Assembly: GCA_934716995.1 (NCBI GenBank)
Contig: CAKUYO010000012.1
Coordinates: 1-61,106 of the forward strand
Length of the DNA stretch: 61,106 nt
Direction of reading: 5' to 3'
Origin: an uncultured Bacteroidales bacterium
Lineage (GTDB): Bacteria > Bacteroidota > Bacteroidia > Bacteroidales > Paludibacteraceae
A program made the position numbers and the translations under genes. Shown piece after piece: positions 34,493 through 46,800 of this stretch. The stretch's first letter is position 1, and every line of letters starts with the position of its first letter. The notes under the pieces are model-generated. The model searched no databases. It was not told the DNA's origin and saw only the letters and a list, made by a program, of their open reading frames with translations.

Positions 34493-36400
34493 ATGAAACA
34501 TTTTTTACACCTTTTGCTCATCTTATCATTGTTTCTTTCTTTTTCTGTTTCTGCAGATGCTGCACCACAGAAAAAGAAAAAAGACAATACGTGGTACACC
34601 AAGGGACCGGATATCCACTACCTGACTATGTGGGGTGGTGCCGGTTATTCAGGGTTGGCCGGCAACTATAGTGCGGTTTCTTGGGGAACAGGCACACGGT
34701 TTGAGGAAACTTTTGAACAACGTTTTGTCGGCGGTGTCGGCGGACTATTAGGTATAGGCTACGAGTTGCACCATAATCGCTTTATGTTCTCGGCAGGGTC
34801 GGAATTACGCTTTTTCTCTTCGCGCAATAATATAGGTTATACAGCTCATATTATGCGGGATGATTATGCCACAATTACGCAACATTATGTTTTTGACGAT
34901 TATAGTGAGACACAAGCCATAGGGCAGGTGATGGTGCCTGTTATGTTCGGTGGCAATTTTGAACGCTATTATTTCTTGGCAGGAGCAAAAGTAGGCTATA
35001 CTTTTATGGGCAATTATACCCAATATGGTGGTTTGACTACGTATGTTACAGAGCATTTGGCAATAGATGATTGGGCGGAGCAACCCGCCCACAATTGGAA
35101 AACCGCAGACAACATTGCAGAACATCCGCTTTATGCCGGCGGCAATAAGGGTAAAAATAAATGGGGATTGGACGTGGCTCTATCGGCAGAGTTCGGTGTG
35201 AATCTGAATGAGTTCTTCTCTGAAGAATGGAACAAGCGGAATGAGGAGTCTGCTCATCCTTGGCGTATGCGGATAGGCGCATTTATCGATTACGGTATGC
35301 CGATCTTATCCCCGTCTAATAAGCAGGCCGGTAGCCATCTGGCGGATGTTCCCGTGATTAACGAACTGGGAAACGAGCCCAATTCCGGTATGCTGACCAC
35401 CCGTTCGGTTCATCAGACGGATTTGGCAGATAAGTCACTCAGTTCGTTATTGGTGGGAGTAAAGTTCACGGCATTATTCCAACTCAACAAAATAAAACAA
35501 CCTAATCCGCGTGTTGTGTTTGTGGCTACGGATAACGAAGGTAGACCGCTTAAAAGTGTGGCATCTGTTGTAATAAAGAACGAAGATAAACCCAAACAAA
35601 AGCCTAAGGTGCGCTCTCTGGGTAAGAAAAATACCGTAACGGCACGTTATGCAAAGGGCAACTATGCAATGCTGGCTCAGGCTGCAGGGTATCTTCCGTC
35701 CAATTTTGCAGGGGATACGGTTAAAATTTCACATACGGTAGATTTGGATACCGTCTATTTCCGCTTGATTCCCCAACCGCGTTTGGTATGTTATATTCAC
35801 GATGCCGAGACCGAACAACAGATCGCAGGAGCACTCTCATTCGCCAGTCGTAGTACAGATGGGCATAATAAAACCGGCGCAACTGCCGTCGAACAACCCG
35901 CTGTAATTTCTCTGCACTATGGCGATGTGTTTGATACCAGGATTTCAGCATCCGGTTATCATACAGATTCGGCAATTATTTCCAATTTGACAGATACGTT
36001 GCATTTTTATTTGCGCCCAATTCATCGGATGCGCCATATATTGCTTCTCAAGCATATGTATTTCGCTACCGATAAAACGGATATTCTGCCAATATCGGAT
36101 TCCGACCTGAATATCTTGTACAATTTCTTGACAGAGAATCCCAGGGTGCGTGTGCTGATAACGGGACATACGGACTCCCAAGGTTCGGAGTCGCATAACC
36201 AGGTGTTGTCCGAAGGACGTGCCAATAGTGTAAAAGAGGCAATGACAGAGCGTGGTATAGACGCAGATCGTTTGGAAACAAACGGCAAAGGAGAAAGTGA
36301 GCCCATAGACACAAACGATACCGAAGAGGGACGTCAGAACAACCGTCGTGTGCAAATAACCGTATTGAATGCTGATGAGGCGGAGGAGGATGTATGGTAA
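34493..36400 (+). CDS. Outer-membrane barrel protein with C-terminal OmpA domain
   Basis: 635 residues. Signal peptide MKHFLHLLLILSLFLSFSVSA; a beta-barrel-like region at about 35-330 with alternating aromatic strands (YLTMWGGAGYSGLAGNYSAV, VPVMFGGNFERYYFLAGAKV). Carboxypeptidase-regulatory-like modules lie at about 345-515. The OmpA/MotB peptidoglycan-binding domain (about 520-630) has GHTDSQGSESHNQVLSEGRA and QNNRRVQITV. It would be an outer-membrane protein tied to the cell wall. The barrel part is related to the 312-residue protein at 39545. Its stop overlaps the next start (ATGGTAA), so it is translationally coupled with the secreted protein that follows. It may anchor or help export its neighbours, as barrel partners do for some T9SS adhesins. 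Confidence 0.82.
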   Translation: MKHFLHLLLILSLFLSFSVSADAAPQKKKKDNTWYTKGPDIHYLTMWGGAGYSGLAGNYSAVSWGTGTRFEETFEQRFVGGVGGLLGIGYELHHNRFMFSAGSELRFFSSRNNIGYTAHIMRDDYATITQHYVFDDYSETQAIGQVMVPVMFGGNFERYYFLAGAKVGYTFMGNYTQYGGLTTYVTEHLAIDDWAEQPAHNWKTADNIAEHPLYAGGNKGKNKWGLDVALSAEFGVNLNEFFSEEWNKRNEESAHPWRMRIGAFIDYGMPILSPSNKQAGSHLADVPVINELGNEPNSGMLTTRSVHQTDLADKSLSSLLVGVKFTALFQLNKIKQPNPRVVFVATDNEGRPLKSVASVVIKNEDKPKQKPKVRSLGKKNTVTARYAKGNYAMLAQAAGYLPSNFAGDTVKISHTVDLDTVYFRLIPQPRLVCYIHDAETEQQIAGALSFASRSTDGHNKTGATAVEQPAVISLHYGDVFDTRISASGYHTDSAIISNLTDTLHFYLRPIHRMRHILLLKHMYFATDKTDILPISDSDLNILYNFLTENPRVRVLITGHTDSQGSESHNQVLSEGRANSVKEAMTERGIDADRLETNGKGESEPIDTNDTEEGRQNNRRVQITVLNADEAEEDVW

Positions 36401-39400
36401 AGCAAATAATGTATAAGTTGTTTTTCTGCATTGCGCTTATATCGGTGAGCATCTCTATGCAGGCACAAGTATATAGTTGTGATTTTGAGTCAGCGGCAGA
36501 AAACAGCCGGTGGAGTTTGAACCATGTGAACCGTGCGACGCAGTTGGAAAACAAATGGTATATCGGCAGTGTCGGTCAGTTCGGGACTACGGGGAAAGGC
36601 GGATTGTATATTTCCTCGGATGCAGACTCTGCCCGTGCTGTATATAGTGCTACGGCGCAGATGTTCACATTGGCTTATTGCGATGTGAATATGCTTGTGG
36701 CGGGTAATTATACCATTATGTTTGATTATCGTATAGGCGGCTCGCCAAGCGCAAAGATGCATGTGTGGTGGTTGCCACAGGATATAAATTTGGCTTCTGC
36801 CACTTCTGCCGCACCTACCAACTGGTTGGCAAAGGGCGGGGTTCTGATTGCATCGGCTTTGCGTGATACCAGAATCTGGAAAACCTTTACAGGACATTTT
36901 GTTATTCCCAGTTCGACGACTAAACCGGGTAGATTGGTGTTCGTCTGGGAGAGTGCGAAGAGTACGCCTGTTGCTCCTGCTGCCTGTGTGGATAATATAG
37001 AGGTTTTTAATGGAAATGCACTCTGTGCTGCGGCTCCTACCGATTTGTCCTATACGCAAGGGGTGGTGTCGTGGAAGGGGGCTGCAACACAGTATGAAGT
37101 ATGTATATACAACTCCTTTACCGACTCTTTTGAGCAATTGCAAACCATAACAGGACATTCATGGACACCCAACCCTACCAAGGAAGGTATGCTGTATTTG
37201 TATGTACGCGCTTTATGCGAGAATGGCGGTCATTCCGAATGGAGCAGTACGTCGGCTTTCGTGTACATACATGGTGCCAGGTGTATCGATTTTTATGATA
37301 TATCCGACAATCCGAATTCTACAGGCGTATGCTATACGGGCGATTTTGATACCTTTATCAAGAAAAGACAACAAGGCACAATGGAAAAGGTGGATTTGGG
37401 ATATGAATCGGAGCAGAGTATGCACACCATCCATTATATGCAAGGTGAAATCGATCCTAATACCGCAGAGATAGATGGCGGGTTGGTTACTATCCCGCAG
37501 GGAGAGATTGCCTCTGTGCGGTTGGGTGCATATACATCATCCGGACGTTCTGCACGGATAGAATACAAGTATGACGTACTTCCAGGAATGTCTGATTTGC
37601 TGGAGTTGAAATATGCTGCGGTATTGGAATCAGGAGGGCATGGTTCCTCTTTGACGGATACGGATATGCAACCTACCTTGCAGTTGGAAGTGCTGGATGG
37701 CAATGGTAATCCGTTAGGATCGAGTTGTACACAGTTTACGTTTATGCCGGGCTATGGTTCTACTGCCAATTGGCATAGCGACCCCAATGCGGCTGACTAT
37801 GGAAAGGTGTATTGGTGTGACTGGACTACAGTTACTGTCTCGCTCCGTCCGTATATAGGACAGACGCTTACCATACGTTTGACCTCTACACGGTGTTCCT
37901 ATGATACCCATTATGCTTATACCTATTTTACGCTGGGATGCCGTTCCGGAGACTTGCAAGGTATAGCCTGTGGCGATTTTTCAACGGATAGGTTTATTGC
38001 TCCTGAGGGATTCACCTGCCGTTGGTATAAAGAGAGTGATCCTACACAGTCTTCTATATTGAATGCAAACGGAGAAGAGTATTTTGATACTTTGCATATA
38101 TCAGTGAAGGATACGGCTATTTATATGTTGGAGTGCCACAACAAAGAGGATTACAGTTGCTATTATACGCTTACAGCCAACCCTAATCCCCGTTTCCCCG
38201 TAGCAGATATATCTGCGGTTGCAACGATAGGAAATTGTCAGCATAATGTACGTTTCTCGAACCATTCTTATGTGGCTATTATCAATCGTTTGGATAGCAC
38301 GATGACTAAATCGGACGAATCTGTACAGGATGTAATTTGGAATTTCGGGGACGGTACCCCGGAGGTGTCGTCTTCAGATACGGTGCAGACGCATATCTAT
38401 CCGGAAACGGGCGGTGTATTTGCACCTTATGTGGTGGCATCTATGAGCAATGGTGTATGTCAGGATACGATGTATTTGGATACTCTGTATTTGGAGAATC
38501 TATATAGCAAGGATGTGGATACGATAGTGCATTGTTGCGAAAACGAAGGATACAAACTACCGACAGGCAAGGTGGTATATGCAGATACGCTGTATCAATG
38601 GCAGACCCAAAACAAGTATGGGTGCGAAGTCTCCAATTCAATCCAAGTGCGCTATCACAATGGCGCAGAAAGTACCCGCACAGAAGAACTCTGCGAGGGA
38701 GGTTATGTGGAGTTTGAAGGCGAACGCTATACCAAAACCGGCGTATATGATGTACATTTGAATACAATCTATGGTTGCGACAGTCTGCTTCGGCTCAATC
38801 TGACGGTGTTGCCCCAATTAAGTGTGCAAGTACCGGATACGATAGTTGTCTGTGCAGATGCCCCTGTACTGAATATTCCCTATCAACATATAGCAGGGCG
38901 GATATCAGCTGTGGCAGTATCGTTCCCTGCCGGTGCAGTGGCGCAGGGAATGGAACCATTATATGAATTTGATGCTATGGAGGAAGTTAATATCCCTCTT
39001 GTGCAGGGGTTGTGTCCTGATAACTATCATCTTACCATAGATTTTGGTGCTCCCGACTGCCCAACAGAACCGATAACGACAGTATTGCGCATCTATTATG
39101 CATCCTCTGTAATAGAGCAGAAAAATGATTTGATTGCTTTGCTGAACGATCAGTATAATGGCGGGTATCAATGGTCGGGTTATCAATGGTACTGCAACGG
39201 GCAGCCTGTTGCTGATGCCAATACTTCCTATATAGTGGTGGATGACAGTCATCTGGGAGATGAGTATTATTGTGTATTATTGCGTGAAGACGGGGTGTCT
39301 ATGCCTACATGCCCTATTATTTACAGGGGCGGAAAGACGGCTCTGGCAGACGGTGTGATGAGCGGTAAAATTTATCCCACAATACTTTTGCCGCAGCAAC

Positions 39401-39570
39401 CGATATACATAAGCGGGCTGAAGAATGTTGCCGTAGTGGATATGGTTGGCCGTATGGTGGGTGAATATGCCTTACCTTCAGGTTCCGTTGCCACTATTCC
39501 TGCACCGACTCATACAGGTGTTTATTTTTTGATTGCTGACCATTATGTTGCAAAAATTATTGTTGAATAA
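36394..39570 (+). CDS. Large secreted multidomain surface protein, paralogue of the 1046-residue protein
   Basis: 1058 residues. Signal peptide (MVKQIMYKLFFCIALISVSI to about residue 24); jelly-roll N-domain about 25-205 ending ACVDNIEVF; FnIII-like about 212-300. A beta domain at about 310-520 contains CDWTTVTVSLRPYIGQTLTI, matching the paralogue. A PKD-like domain near 650 (IWNFGDGTPE) is followed by two GCDS/GCE-type repeats around 730-800. The C-terminal sorting-like domain has VVDMVGRMVGEYAL and THTGVYFLIADHYVAKIIVE. Overlaps the OmpA-barrel gene by 7 bases and the next barrel gene by 26. The tight spacing says these are made together. Confidence 0.82.
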   Translation: MVKQIMYKLFFCIALISVSISMQAQVYSCDFESAAENSRWSLNHVNRATQLENKWYIGSVGQFGTTGKGGLYISSDADSARAVYSATAQMFTLAYCDVNMLVAGNYTIMFDYRIGGSPSAKMHVWWLPQDINLASATSAAPTNWLAKGGVLIASALRDTRIWKTFTGHFVIPSSTTKPGRLVFVWESAKSTPVAPAACVDNIEVFNGNALCAAAPTDLSYTQGVVSWKGAATQYEVCIYNSFTDSFEQLQTITGHSWTPNPTKEGMLYLYVRALCENGGHSEWSSTSAFVYIHGARCIDFYDISDNPNSTGVCYTGDFDTFIKKRQQGTMEKVDLGYESEQSMHTIHYMQGEIDPNTAEIDGGLVTIPQGEIASVRLGAYTSSGRSARIEYKYDVLPGMSDLLELKYAAVLESGGHGSSLTDTDMQPTLQLEVLDGNGNPLGSSCTQFTFMPGYGSTANWHSDPNAADYGKVYWCDWTTVTVSLRPYIGQTLTIRLTSTRCSYDTHYAYTYFTLGCRSGDLQGIACGDFSTDRFIAPEGFTCRWYKESDPTQSSILNANGEEYFDTLHISVKDTAIYMLECHNKEDYSCYYTLTANPNPRFPVADISAVATIGNCQHNVRFSNHSYVAIINRLDSTMTKSDESVQDVIWNFGDGTPEVSSSDTVQTHIYPETGGVFAPYVVASMSNGVCQDTMYLDTLYLENLYSKDVDTIVHCCENEGYKLPTGKVVYADTLYQWQTQNKYGCEVSNSIQVRYHNGAESTRTEELCEGGYVEFEGERYTKTGVYDVHLNTIYGCDSLLRLNLTVLPQLSVQVPDTIVVCADAPVLNIPYQHIAGRISAVAVSFPAGAVAQGMEPLYEFDAMEEVNIPLVQGLCPDNYHLTIDFGAPDCPTEPITTVLRIYYASSVIEQKNDLIALLNDQYNGGYQWSGYQWYCNGQPVADANTSYIVVDDSHLGDEYYCVLLREDGVSMPTCPIIYRGGKTALADGVMSGKIYPTILLPQQPIYISGLKNVAVVDMVGRMVGEYALPSGSVATIPAPTHTGVYFLIADHYVAKIIVE

Positions 39571-40483
39571 ATATATGTTGCTTTGCATTGTGCTGGTTCC
39601 CACTATTCAGATACCGGCACAATCTTATCGCACACATTCTGCGGGGGCGGTACACAGTATAAGTCTTTCGTTGGGCGGTGGAGCGTCAATGAGCAACAGT
39701 CATTGGTCGCAGGAAGCGCCCGTTCTAAAAGACAGAATGGGGGGAAATGCACAGGCGGGCTTGGCATACGAGGTATCATGCGATTGGTTTATTTTGGGTT
39801 TCGGCGTAGGAGTGGAGTATGATTATACCCGCCAGCGTATAGATTCTTTTGCTGATATGTTTGAGCGTTTGGACAGAGAAGATGATGCGATCACTTATGC
39901 ATATCGCTATACCGACTATAAAGACAGGCAGCAGCGTTTTATGCTTTCCGTTCCGTTATATGTGGGTGCGAATATCGGTCGTTATTGTTATTTGCTTGCG
40001 GGTGCGAAAACAACCTTTCCTATTCAGGCAAAGCATCGGACACAGACTATTTTGTCCACAGACGGAACATACAATCGTTTTATTCACACCATAGAGAATG
40101 TCCCTACGTATGGATATTATCCGGCGGCGGAGTATGCTTATGATGGTGAGTATCTGGATGCGCAGTGGTATCTTGCCCCATTGCTGGAAGTAGGTGGCAA
40201 TTTCCGTATAAATGAGGTAACCGGTATGCGCATAGGACTGTATGCCGAGTATAATTTTCCTTTTCGCGCCTATGCAGGAAATGTGTTGGTTGACTATTCC
40301 CATGTAGATAAAGATCCTCATCAGTTGAGTTGGGATAACCTAAAAGACAATATCCGATTTAATGCCACATCAACGACGACTTATTGCAGGAAAGCCACAG
40401 CATACTGGACTATAGGTTTGAAATGGACCTGTCGGTTTATGTTCCCGAAACGTCATAATGTATGCCGTTGTTTGGAGATGTAG
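39545..40483 (+). CDS. Outer-membrane beta-barrel protein
   Basis: 312 residues with signal peptide (MLQKLLLNKYMLLCIVLVPT). Strands with alternating hydrophobic and aromatic residues run to the end. MLSVPLYVGANIGRYCYLLA aligns with the barrel of the OmpA-domain protein, but no OmpA domain is present. The start at 39545 overlaps the upstream gene and supplies the positive residues a signal peptide needs; ATG 39575 is an alternative lacking them. The C-terminus after TIGLKWTCRF has a Cys/Arg-rich tail (PKRHNVCRCLEM), unusual for a barrel end, so the 3' end could have drifted. It probably partners the preceding or following secreted protein. Confidence 0.7.
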   Translation: MLQKLLLNKYMLLCIVLVPTIQIPAQSYRTHSAGAVHSISLSLGGGASMSNSHWSQEAPVLKDRMGGNAQAGLAYEVSCDWFILGFGVGVEYDYTRQRIDSFADMFERLDREDDAITYAYRYTDYKDRQQRFMLSVPLYVGANIGRYCYLLAGAKTTFPIQAKHRTQTILSTDGTYNRFIHTIENVPTYGYYPAAEYAYDGEYLDAQWYLAPLLEVGGNFRINEVTGMRIGLYAEYNFPFRAYAGNVLVDYSHVDKDPHQLSWDNLKDNIRFNATSTTTYCRKATAYWTIGLKWTCRFMFPKRHNVCRCLEM

Positions 40484-40828
40484 GCATATGATAAAATGGA
40501 TAAGGAGGCAAAAAGCGAACATCGAAGCATAGGCATGGCTGAACGTGTAATTGCCATGAAATCAGTCTGTTTGCTGATTTAAGGAGAGAAATGTGTCTAA
40601 CTAACTGTAATACAAGCAAAAACCGCCTAATCACATACCAATCACATACGAATCACATACACCTGATAATATGATGATATGGTTAGGTCGTGCCAATAGG
40701 GTACAAAGAAACAGATAGATGTCATTTGCCATACAAAATAGACAAATTAGATGAAATCAACAATATGTATTCTGTAGTTCGGATAGATTACAGAGTGTAG
40801 TATTTATTAACTAAAAACAACCAACAAT
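40484..40828. other. Intergenic space before the giant gene
   Basis: 345 bases. It contains the left copy of the 54-bp inverted repeat and otherwise AT-rich sequence. TAGTATTT near 40798 may be a poor -7 box; no convincing -33 partner is seen. No coding frame of note. Confidence 0.5.
40608..40661. repeat. 54-bp inverted repeat, left copy (contains a 3 x 11-bp array)
   Basis: The block consists of TAATACAAGC, AAAAACCGCC and three 11-base units (AATCACATACC, AATCACATACG, AATCACATACA at 40629-40661). Its reverse complement lies at 53823-53876 with one mismatch in 54. The pair brackets the giant gene and its terminator. Confidence 0.93.
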
Positions 40829-43800
40829 ATGAGAAAACTTTTACTACTTTTTCTTGGAGTATTCTGTCTGTTGTGTTCTGCAGAGTCCGATATTCGGTAT
40901 GCCCTGTCCCCTATTGGTTTTGAGGATGCGGTTATACCGGCGGGGTGGACACAAGAGAATGTAGAGGGTACAGTAAACTGGCAGGTCGAGGGTGGTGCCA
41001 ATGTGAGTCTTGCCAATCCAGCGGGTGCCAATACCGGAGATTATCGTTTGGCGATCCGCCGCGCGACAGGTTCGGCAAATAGTTTTGTAACCCGTCTGAT
41101 CTCGCCGGCAATGGATTTGACAGAGATGCAGAACCCCGAGTTGTGTTTTGCCCATGCGCAGGTGGCGTCTTTTGATTATTTTGACACCCTGCGTGTATAT
41201 TATCGTACCACATCGGCTGCGCCGTGGACTCTGTTGCGAGAGTATGGTGCGCCCGTTTCAGCGTGGAAGACGGAGTCGGTACCCTTGGAGAAATACTTGC
41301 AGGGTACCGCCTATCAGGTTGCGTTTGAGGTTTCGGATCACGCAGGTAAGGGTGTGGTGCTGGATGACATTTGTATTTTACAACCTTCCATATGCCAAAA
41401 ACCGCTTTTCCAGATGGTGCAACCGACTTCTACTTCTGCGTTTATAGAGTTTGTAGCGGGAGGTACGGGTTATGGCAGCACTGCCGATTTGTTTGATTTG
41501 ATTGTTTCAGACAGCGCATTGGCAGATCCTGCAGCCGCACGAGCAGCCGAAGTAGTGTATATGCAAAAAGGAATGAGTGATAACTCTGTTTTGCTCAGTA
41601 ACTTAGATGGTTATACCACTTATTACGTTTATCTGCGTACCAATTGTGCGGACAACGCTTCCGGTTATACCGATTGGACGGCTACGGAGTTTCAAACCAC
41701 GATGTTGAAGTCTCTTCCCTATAATGAAGATTTCAATCGGAAACGTGTTTCTTCTGATTTTATAACTCCTGAAGGCTGGACTTTCGGAACGAATATAGAT
41801 GGTGTGAGTGTACCATACGTGTATGTGGGCAGTACGTCGTCGTATAAGCAGAACTACTCGGTGGATAGTAGTGCTTACCTGGCATTTGCAGGAGCAGCAT
41901 CAACAAGTATAAGTCCTATTCCGCAAGGGAAATATGTATATGCAGCCACACCGGAATTGGATGGTGATTTGTCAAAGTGTGAGGTGTCGTTCTGGGGCAC
42001 GGCATATACGTACATATACAATGGTGTTAAGGACTATGCGGCAGAACTGACAGTAGGTGTAATGACCGATCCGGCAGATTATACTACGTTTACTGCCGTC
42101 CGGACGGTCAAGGTTGAGTCTGCTTACCAATTCAAGCATTTTGTTGTTTCGCTGAGAGACTATTCCGGCGCCGGAAAATATGTGGCATTACGCTCATCAG
42201 CCGATATGCAGAATGTATTTTTTGTTGACAATTTCTCGGTATCAGAGTCAACGGTCTCCGTACCGGAAGATATTCGCGTCTATAATGTTACACCCTTTGG
42301 TTTTGATGTGTCAGCATTGCTCAACGGCGCAGACAGTTGGAATATCAGGGTGTCGAACAAGTATGTCAGGGATGCCGCTTTGCTTTCATCGGGCGATTGC
42401 TTGATAGCAGAAAGCGGAATAACCGGTTCTACCTACCATATAACAGGCAATAATATAGCAGGTAAGACGATTAAGGTATATTTGCAAGCGGTGAAGAATG
42501 GTGTGGCTTCTGCATGGTCATTCCCTGTGACGTTGCGTGTTCCTACGCAGGCAGTGCTTCCGGTAGAGTTGAATATGAATACCGGTTACGCATCGGTAAA
42601 TCTGTACGCACTGAACAACGAGATACATAATATATCTTCTACCAAGGCTATTGACGGGGTTTATTTTCCGTTGCGTGCTTTTGAGTATGTCTATCCCGCA
42701 GTTTCTACATCTTCTCCGACTTACGATGGCGGTCATTTGGTACTAAGAGGTATTGACAACTATTTTGTGTTCCCTTATGTGGATAAGGTGGACTCTCTGA
42801 TACTTTCTTTCCAATTGGCATTGGGTTATTCCTATTCTTCAAATGCCGGTCAGGGACGTGTGGCAGTAGGGGTAATGACTGATCCGTATGATCTGTCCAC
42901 ATTCACGGAAGTAGGGCGTTTTGAAGGAGAAAGTACCTATGCAAAATGCGAGTTGGATTTTTCCTCCTATACGGGTAGTGGACATTATGTTGCTATTCGC
43001 GCCATAGCCCCACAAACACTGAGTTCGTCTTATGGTAGCGATAATGTATTAGACGATATAGTATTGAAGAAGATTCCCACCTGCCGTTTGCCGAAAGATG
43101 TAGCGGCGGCTCCTACTACGGAAACCGTTGATATTACTTGGAATGCATCGGGAATGAATAAATGGCTTGTCAGTCTGTATGATGACCGGCAATTGGCAAC
43201 ATTGCTGTCGGACAGCATTGTTTCTGCACCGTCAGTCCGGTTGAACGGATTGGTATCCGGTAGACAATATTATTATACTGTCCGTACAATATGCGGAACG
43301 GATACTATAGAAGCGGAGAATACCTATACTTTTTCTACTGCCGTTCAGATACCTTTTAAGGAGAATTTTACTACGACCACATTGCCTTCCGGCTGGGGTC
43401 GCTATTCAGGATTGTTGTCTGACATTTGGAATGGTAAGGATCTTACAACCACTTCTTCGTCATGGAGTTTCGGGGCGAACAAGGGTGGTGTTACAACGGA
43501 TGGCAATGCAGCCTATATCAATATATATGGCACGGGATGTAAGGCTTGGTTGGTTAGTCCGAACCTGTATATAGATGCATCTTCCGATGCGGTAGTCCGT
43601 CTTACGTTTGATGCTGCATTGGTGGCTTTTAGCAGTTCCAATGCCGATAAACGGAACACGGGAACGGATGATCAATTTGCAGTAGTAATCAGTACCGATG
43701 ACGGTGCTACGTGGAGTCGTGCCAATACCACGGTTTGGAATAATGCCAATGACAGTACCACTGACTATGTACTGAATGATCTTCCGTTGCAAATGCAGAA

Positions 43801-46800
43801 AATCAGCATTGACCTGTCTCAATATACAGGCGGTTCTGTCCGCATAGCGTTCTATGCCGAGTCTACGGTATCAAATGCGGACAACTATTTGCTGATAGAT
43901 AATGTGGCGGTTTCGGAATACGACGCCAATTGTCAGGGTATAAGTTCTTTGTCGGCTCTTGCCGTAAGTTCTACAGAAGCAAATGTGATGTGGACTGCAG
44001 GAGGGGAGCAAAGCGTGCATATGGATGTGTATGACGAAAGTAATAGTCGTGTGTTCTCTGATAATGTAACGACATCGCCTTATACATTGACCAATCTCAC
44101 CGGCAATACGGAATACAGAGTCGAGGCCTACCAGAGTTGTAATCCCCATGGCGATACGTTGAGTGTATCTTTCCGCACTCAGTGTAGTGCTTATACGATT
44201 GAAGGTTTCGGCACAGCAGATTTCTCGGATGCTGAGAGTCTGCTATGTTGGACCACGGGTATAGGGGATACCACCGGCGTGGGAAACAGAACGCTACGTG
44301 AACCCTATGTGAAATCAGTCAGCGGATTTGGCAATGTGCTGTATATGGAGAAGCCCAAAGGCTATTCGTCGTCTTACTACGGCAATAACTATTATGCGAT
44401 ATTGCCCACGCTTGCGATTGATGATATAACCCAATATCAAGTGGTTTTTGATGCGGGCACCACCTCATCGAAAACCGATACAACCGATGTGAAACAGTTG
44501 TATGTAGGTGTTATCACCGATCCCGCGGACCTTTCCACATTCGAGGTAACGGATACCTTGACGCTGCAGTATGCTGCCGACTCGGTCTCGCTCAAGAGTT
44601 ATGCGGTAGGTTTTGACAATTACAAGGGAGACTATTTGGGTGAATACGGCAAGTATATAGTCTTTATGGTTGCAGCACCGAATCTTTATGCCGATATTGC
44701 CATCATAGACAATGTGCGTATCGAAGCGGTTGCTGCCTGTCACCAGGTGCTGGATGCGGAGTTCCGTGATGTGAAGACCACTTCTGCCACATTGCAATGG
44801 AGCAGTCAGGCCGGTAGCGCACGCGTAGTGGTGTCTTCTGTTCTGTGTAATCCGGACACGGTGAGCCATTTTGTCTATGATGAGGTGGTCAACGATCATT
44901 CGGTTTTAATCAGCGGACTCACACCTGCAACTACTTACTATGCGTATGTGCAAGCCATCTGCGGCGTAGGCGATACGGCACGTTGGTCAGGGCATACCAT
45001 TTTTACAACGGCTTATGGCGTACCCTATCTCGAGGTATTTGCAGCCAATAGTCTTACTACCGACTGGAAAGGTTACAAGGTGCAGTTCCCCGCAGGGAAA
45101 GATACGATGGATGTGTCTTCTCTCAAGCCGGAAACCACTTCATCTAATGCGTGGTATATAACCTCTGTTCCTGCCGGCATCTCCGGTATGGAAGAGAAAG
45201 TCGCACGTGTTGAGGTATATGGAACGGGGAGTTATAATGCTCTTCTGGTATCTCCGAGTATCTCCTTGCCGGAACTCACGGCTACGGATAACCCGATAGC
45301 CGTCAGTTTCCATGTGGCAAAGGCCGAGTATTCTTCTTATTCTTCTGCAAGCAAGGTGGATGATTCTTCGGATGATAAATTCTCGGTGATGGTATCGATA
45401 GACGGAGGCTCCACTTGGACGCGTACAAATAGCAAAGTATGGGCTTCCGATGGTTCGGGAGATTACAACTACAACGATTTCTCGCTGACGGCGAAACGCT
45501 GCAAAATGGATTTGTCTGCGTATGCAGGAAAGGATGTACGTATAGGTTTCTTTACAGAATCTTCAGTATATAATCCTGATACGTATATTTATTTGGATAG
45601 TGTATCGGTAGATTATTACACTCCGCAGTGTGAAGGCATTACCAATATCGCTGTTTACACGGATTCCATTACCGTGGCTACGGCTTTACTGACCATCAAG
45701 GCAACCAATTCGTCGGATACGATAGAGTATGTCTATGGTGTGGATAGTGTCGCTTGGGCTACGGCACAACCTTTGCACGCAGATTCTTCGGTTGTCCTTT
45801 TGTCCGGTTTGAAACATTCCTCGCTTTATGCAGTCTATGCACGTACCTTGTGCGCTTCCGGAGATACTTCTGTATGGTTCGGACCCGTCTATTTCTCCAC
45901 CAAGTGTGTGCTTTCTGTACCTGCCGTCTTTGATTTTGATGACAAGGCTAACCGGTATGATGTAACAAGCAGTTATCAGATGGAGAATTGTTGGGAAGTC
46001 CTCTACTCAAGTTCTTCATACTTGCCTAAGATCAAAGATAATAGTACATCGTCTTATTATCCTTCGGTATATTCATACAGCGGTACATCGGCATTGTATC
46101 TTGAGATGGGGTCGTATGGCAACTACTATAGTGTAGCGGCAATGCCATTGCTGGACGCAGATCCTGATACATTGCAGTTGTCCTTTATGGCACGTGCCGG
46201 ATATGTTTCATCTTCCACAATGACTTCCTGCTCTGATTCTTATCTCCACTCCGTTAAGATCGGTACAATGGATAATCTCCGTGATACAACCACTTTCCGC
46301 TTGATCAAAGAAATAGTGTTAGAGCCGGTGGAAAGCGGAAGCAATCCCGAGGATGATCCTACGGCTTTCTGGCGCCAACAGGTGGTATCTTTGCAGGGAG
46401 CAACGGGTAAGTATGTGGTGTTTATGCAAACCAAGGGCAGTAAATATAATTATATTGCTATTGATGATGTTACTATTTCCAAGCGTAGCGGTTGCCCGTC
46501 AGTGGAGAATGTGGAGATTGATAGCATCGCAAGTACTTCTGCTCGTGTGCATTGGACATCTGCTGCAGACCGCTTTGCGGTTATTGTAAGTAATGCGTAT
46601 GCCAAGTCGGTTTATTCCGTATCGGATACCATTCTGCGCTTGCAGAACTTGCTACCGGACATTTCCTATAGAGTACAGGTGGCTTCTGTTTGCGGTACTG
46701 ATACTACTTTGGTTGTGCAGAAAGGTTTTAGTACGCCTTGTGTGATACCGTTTGCAGAGGACTTTGCGGATGGGTTGCCGAATACGTGGCAGAGACTGAG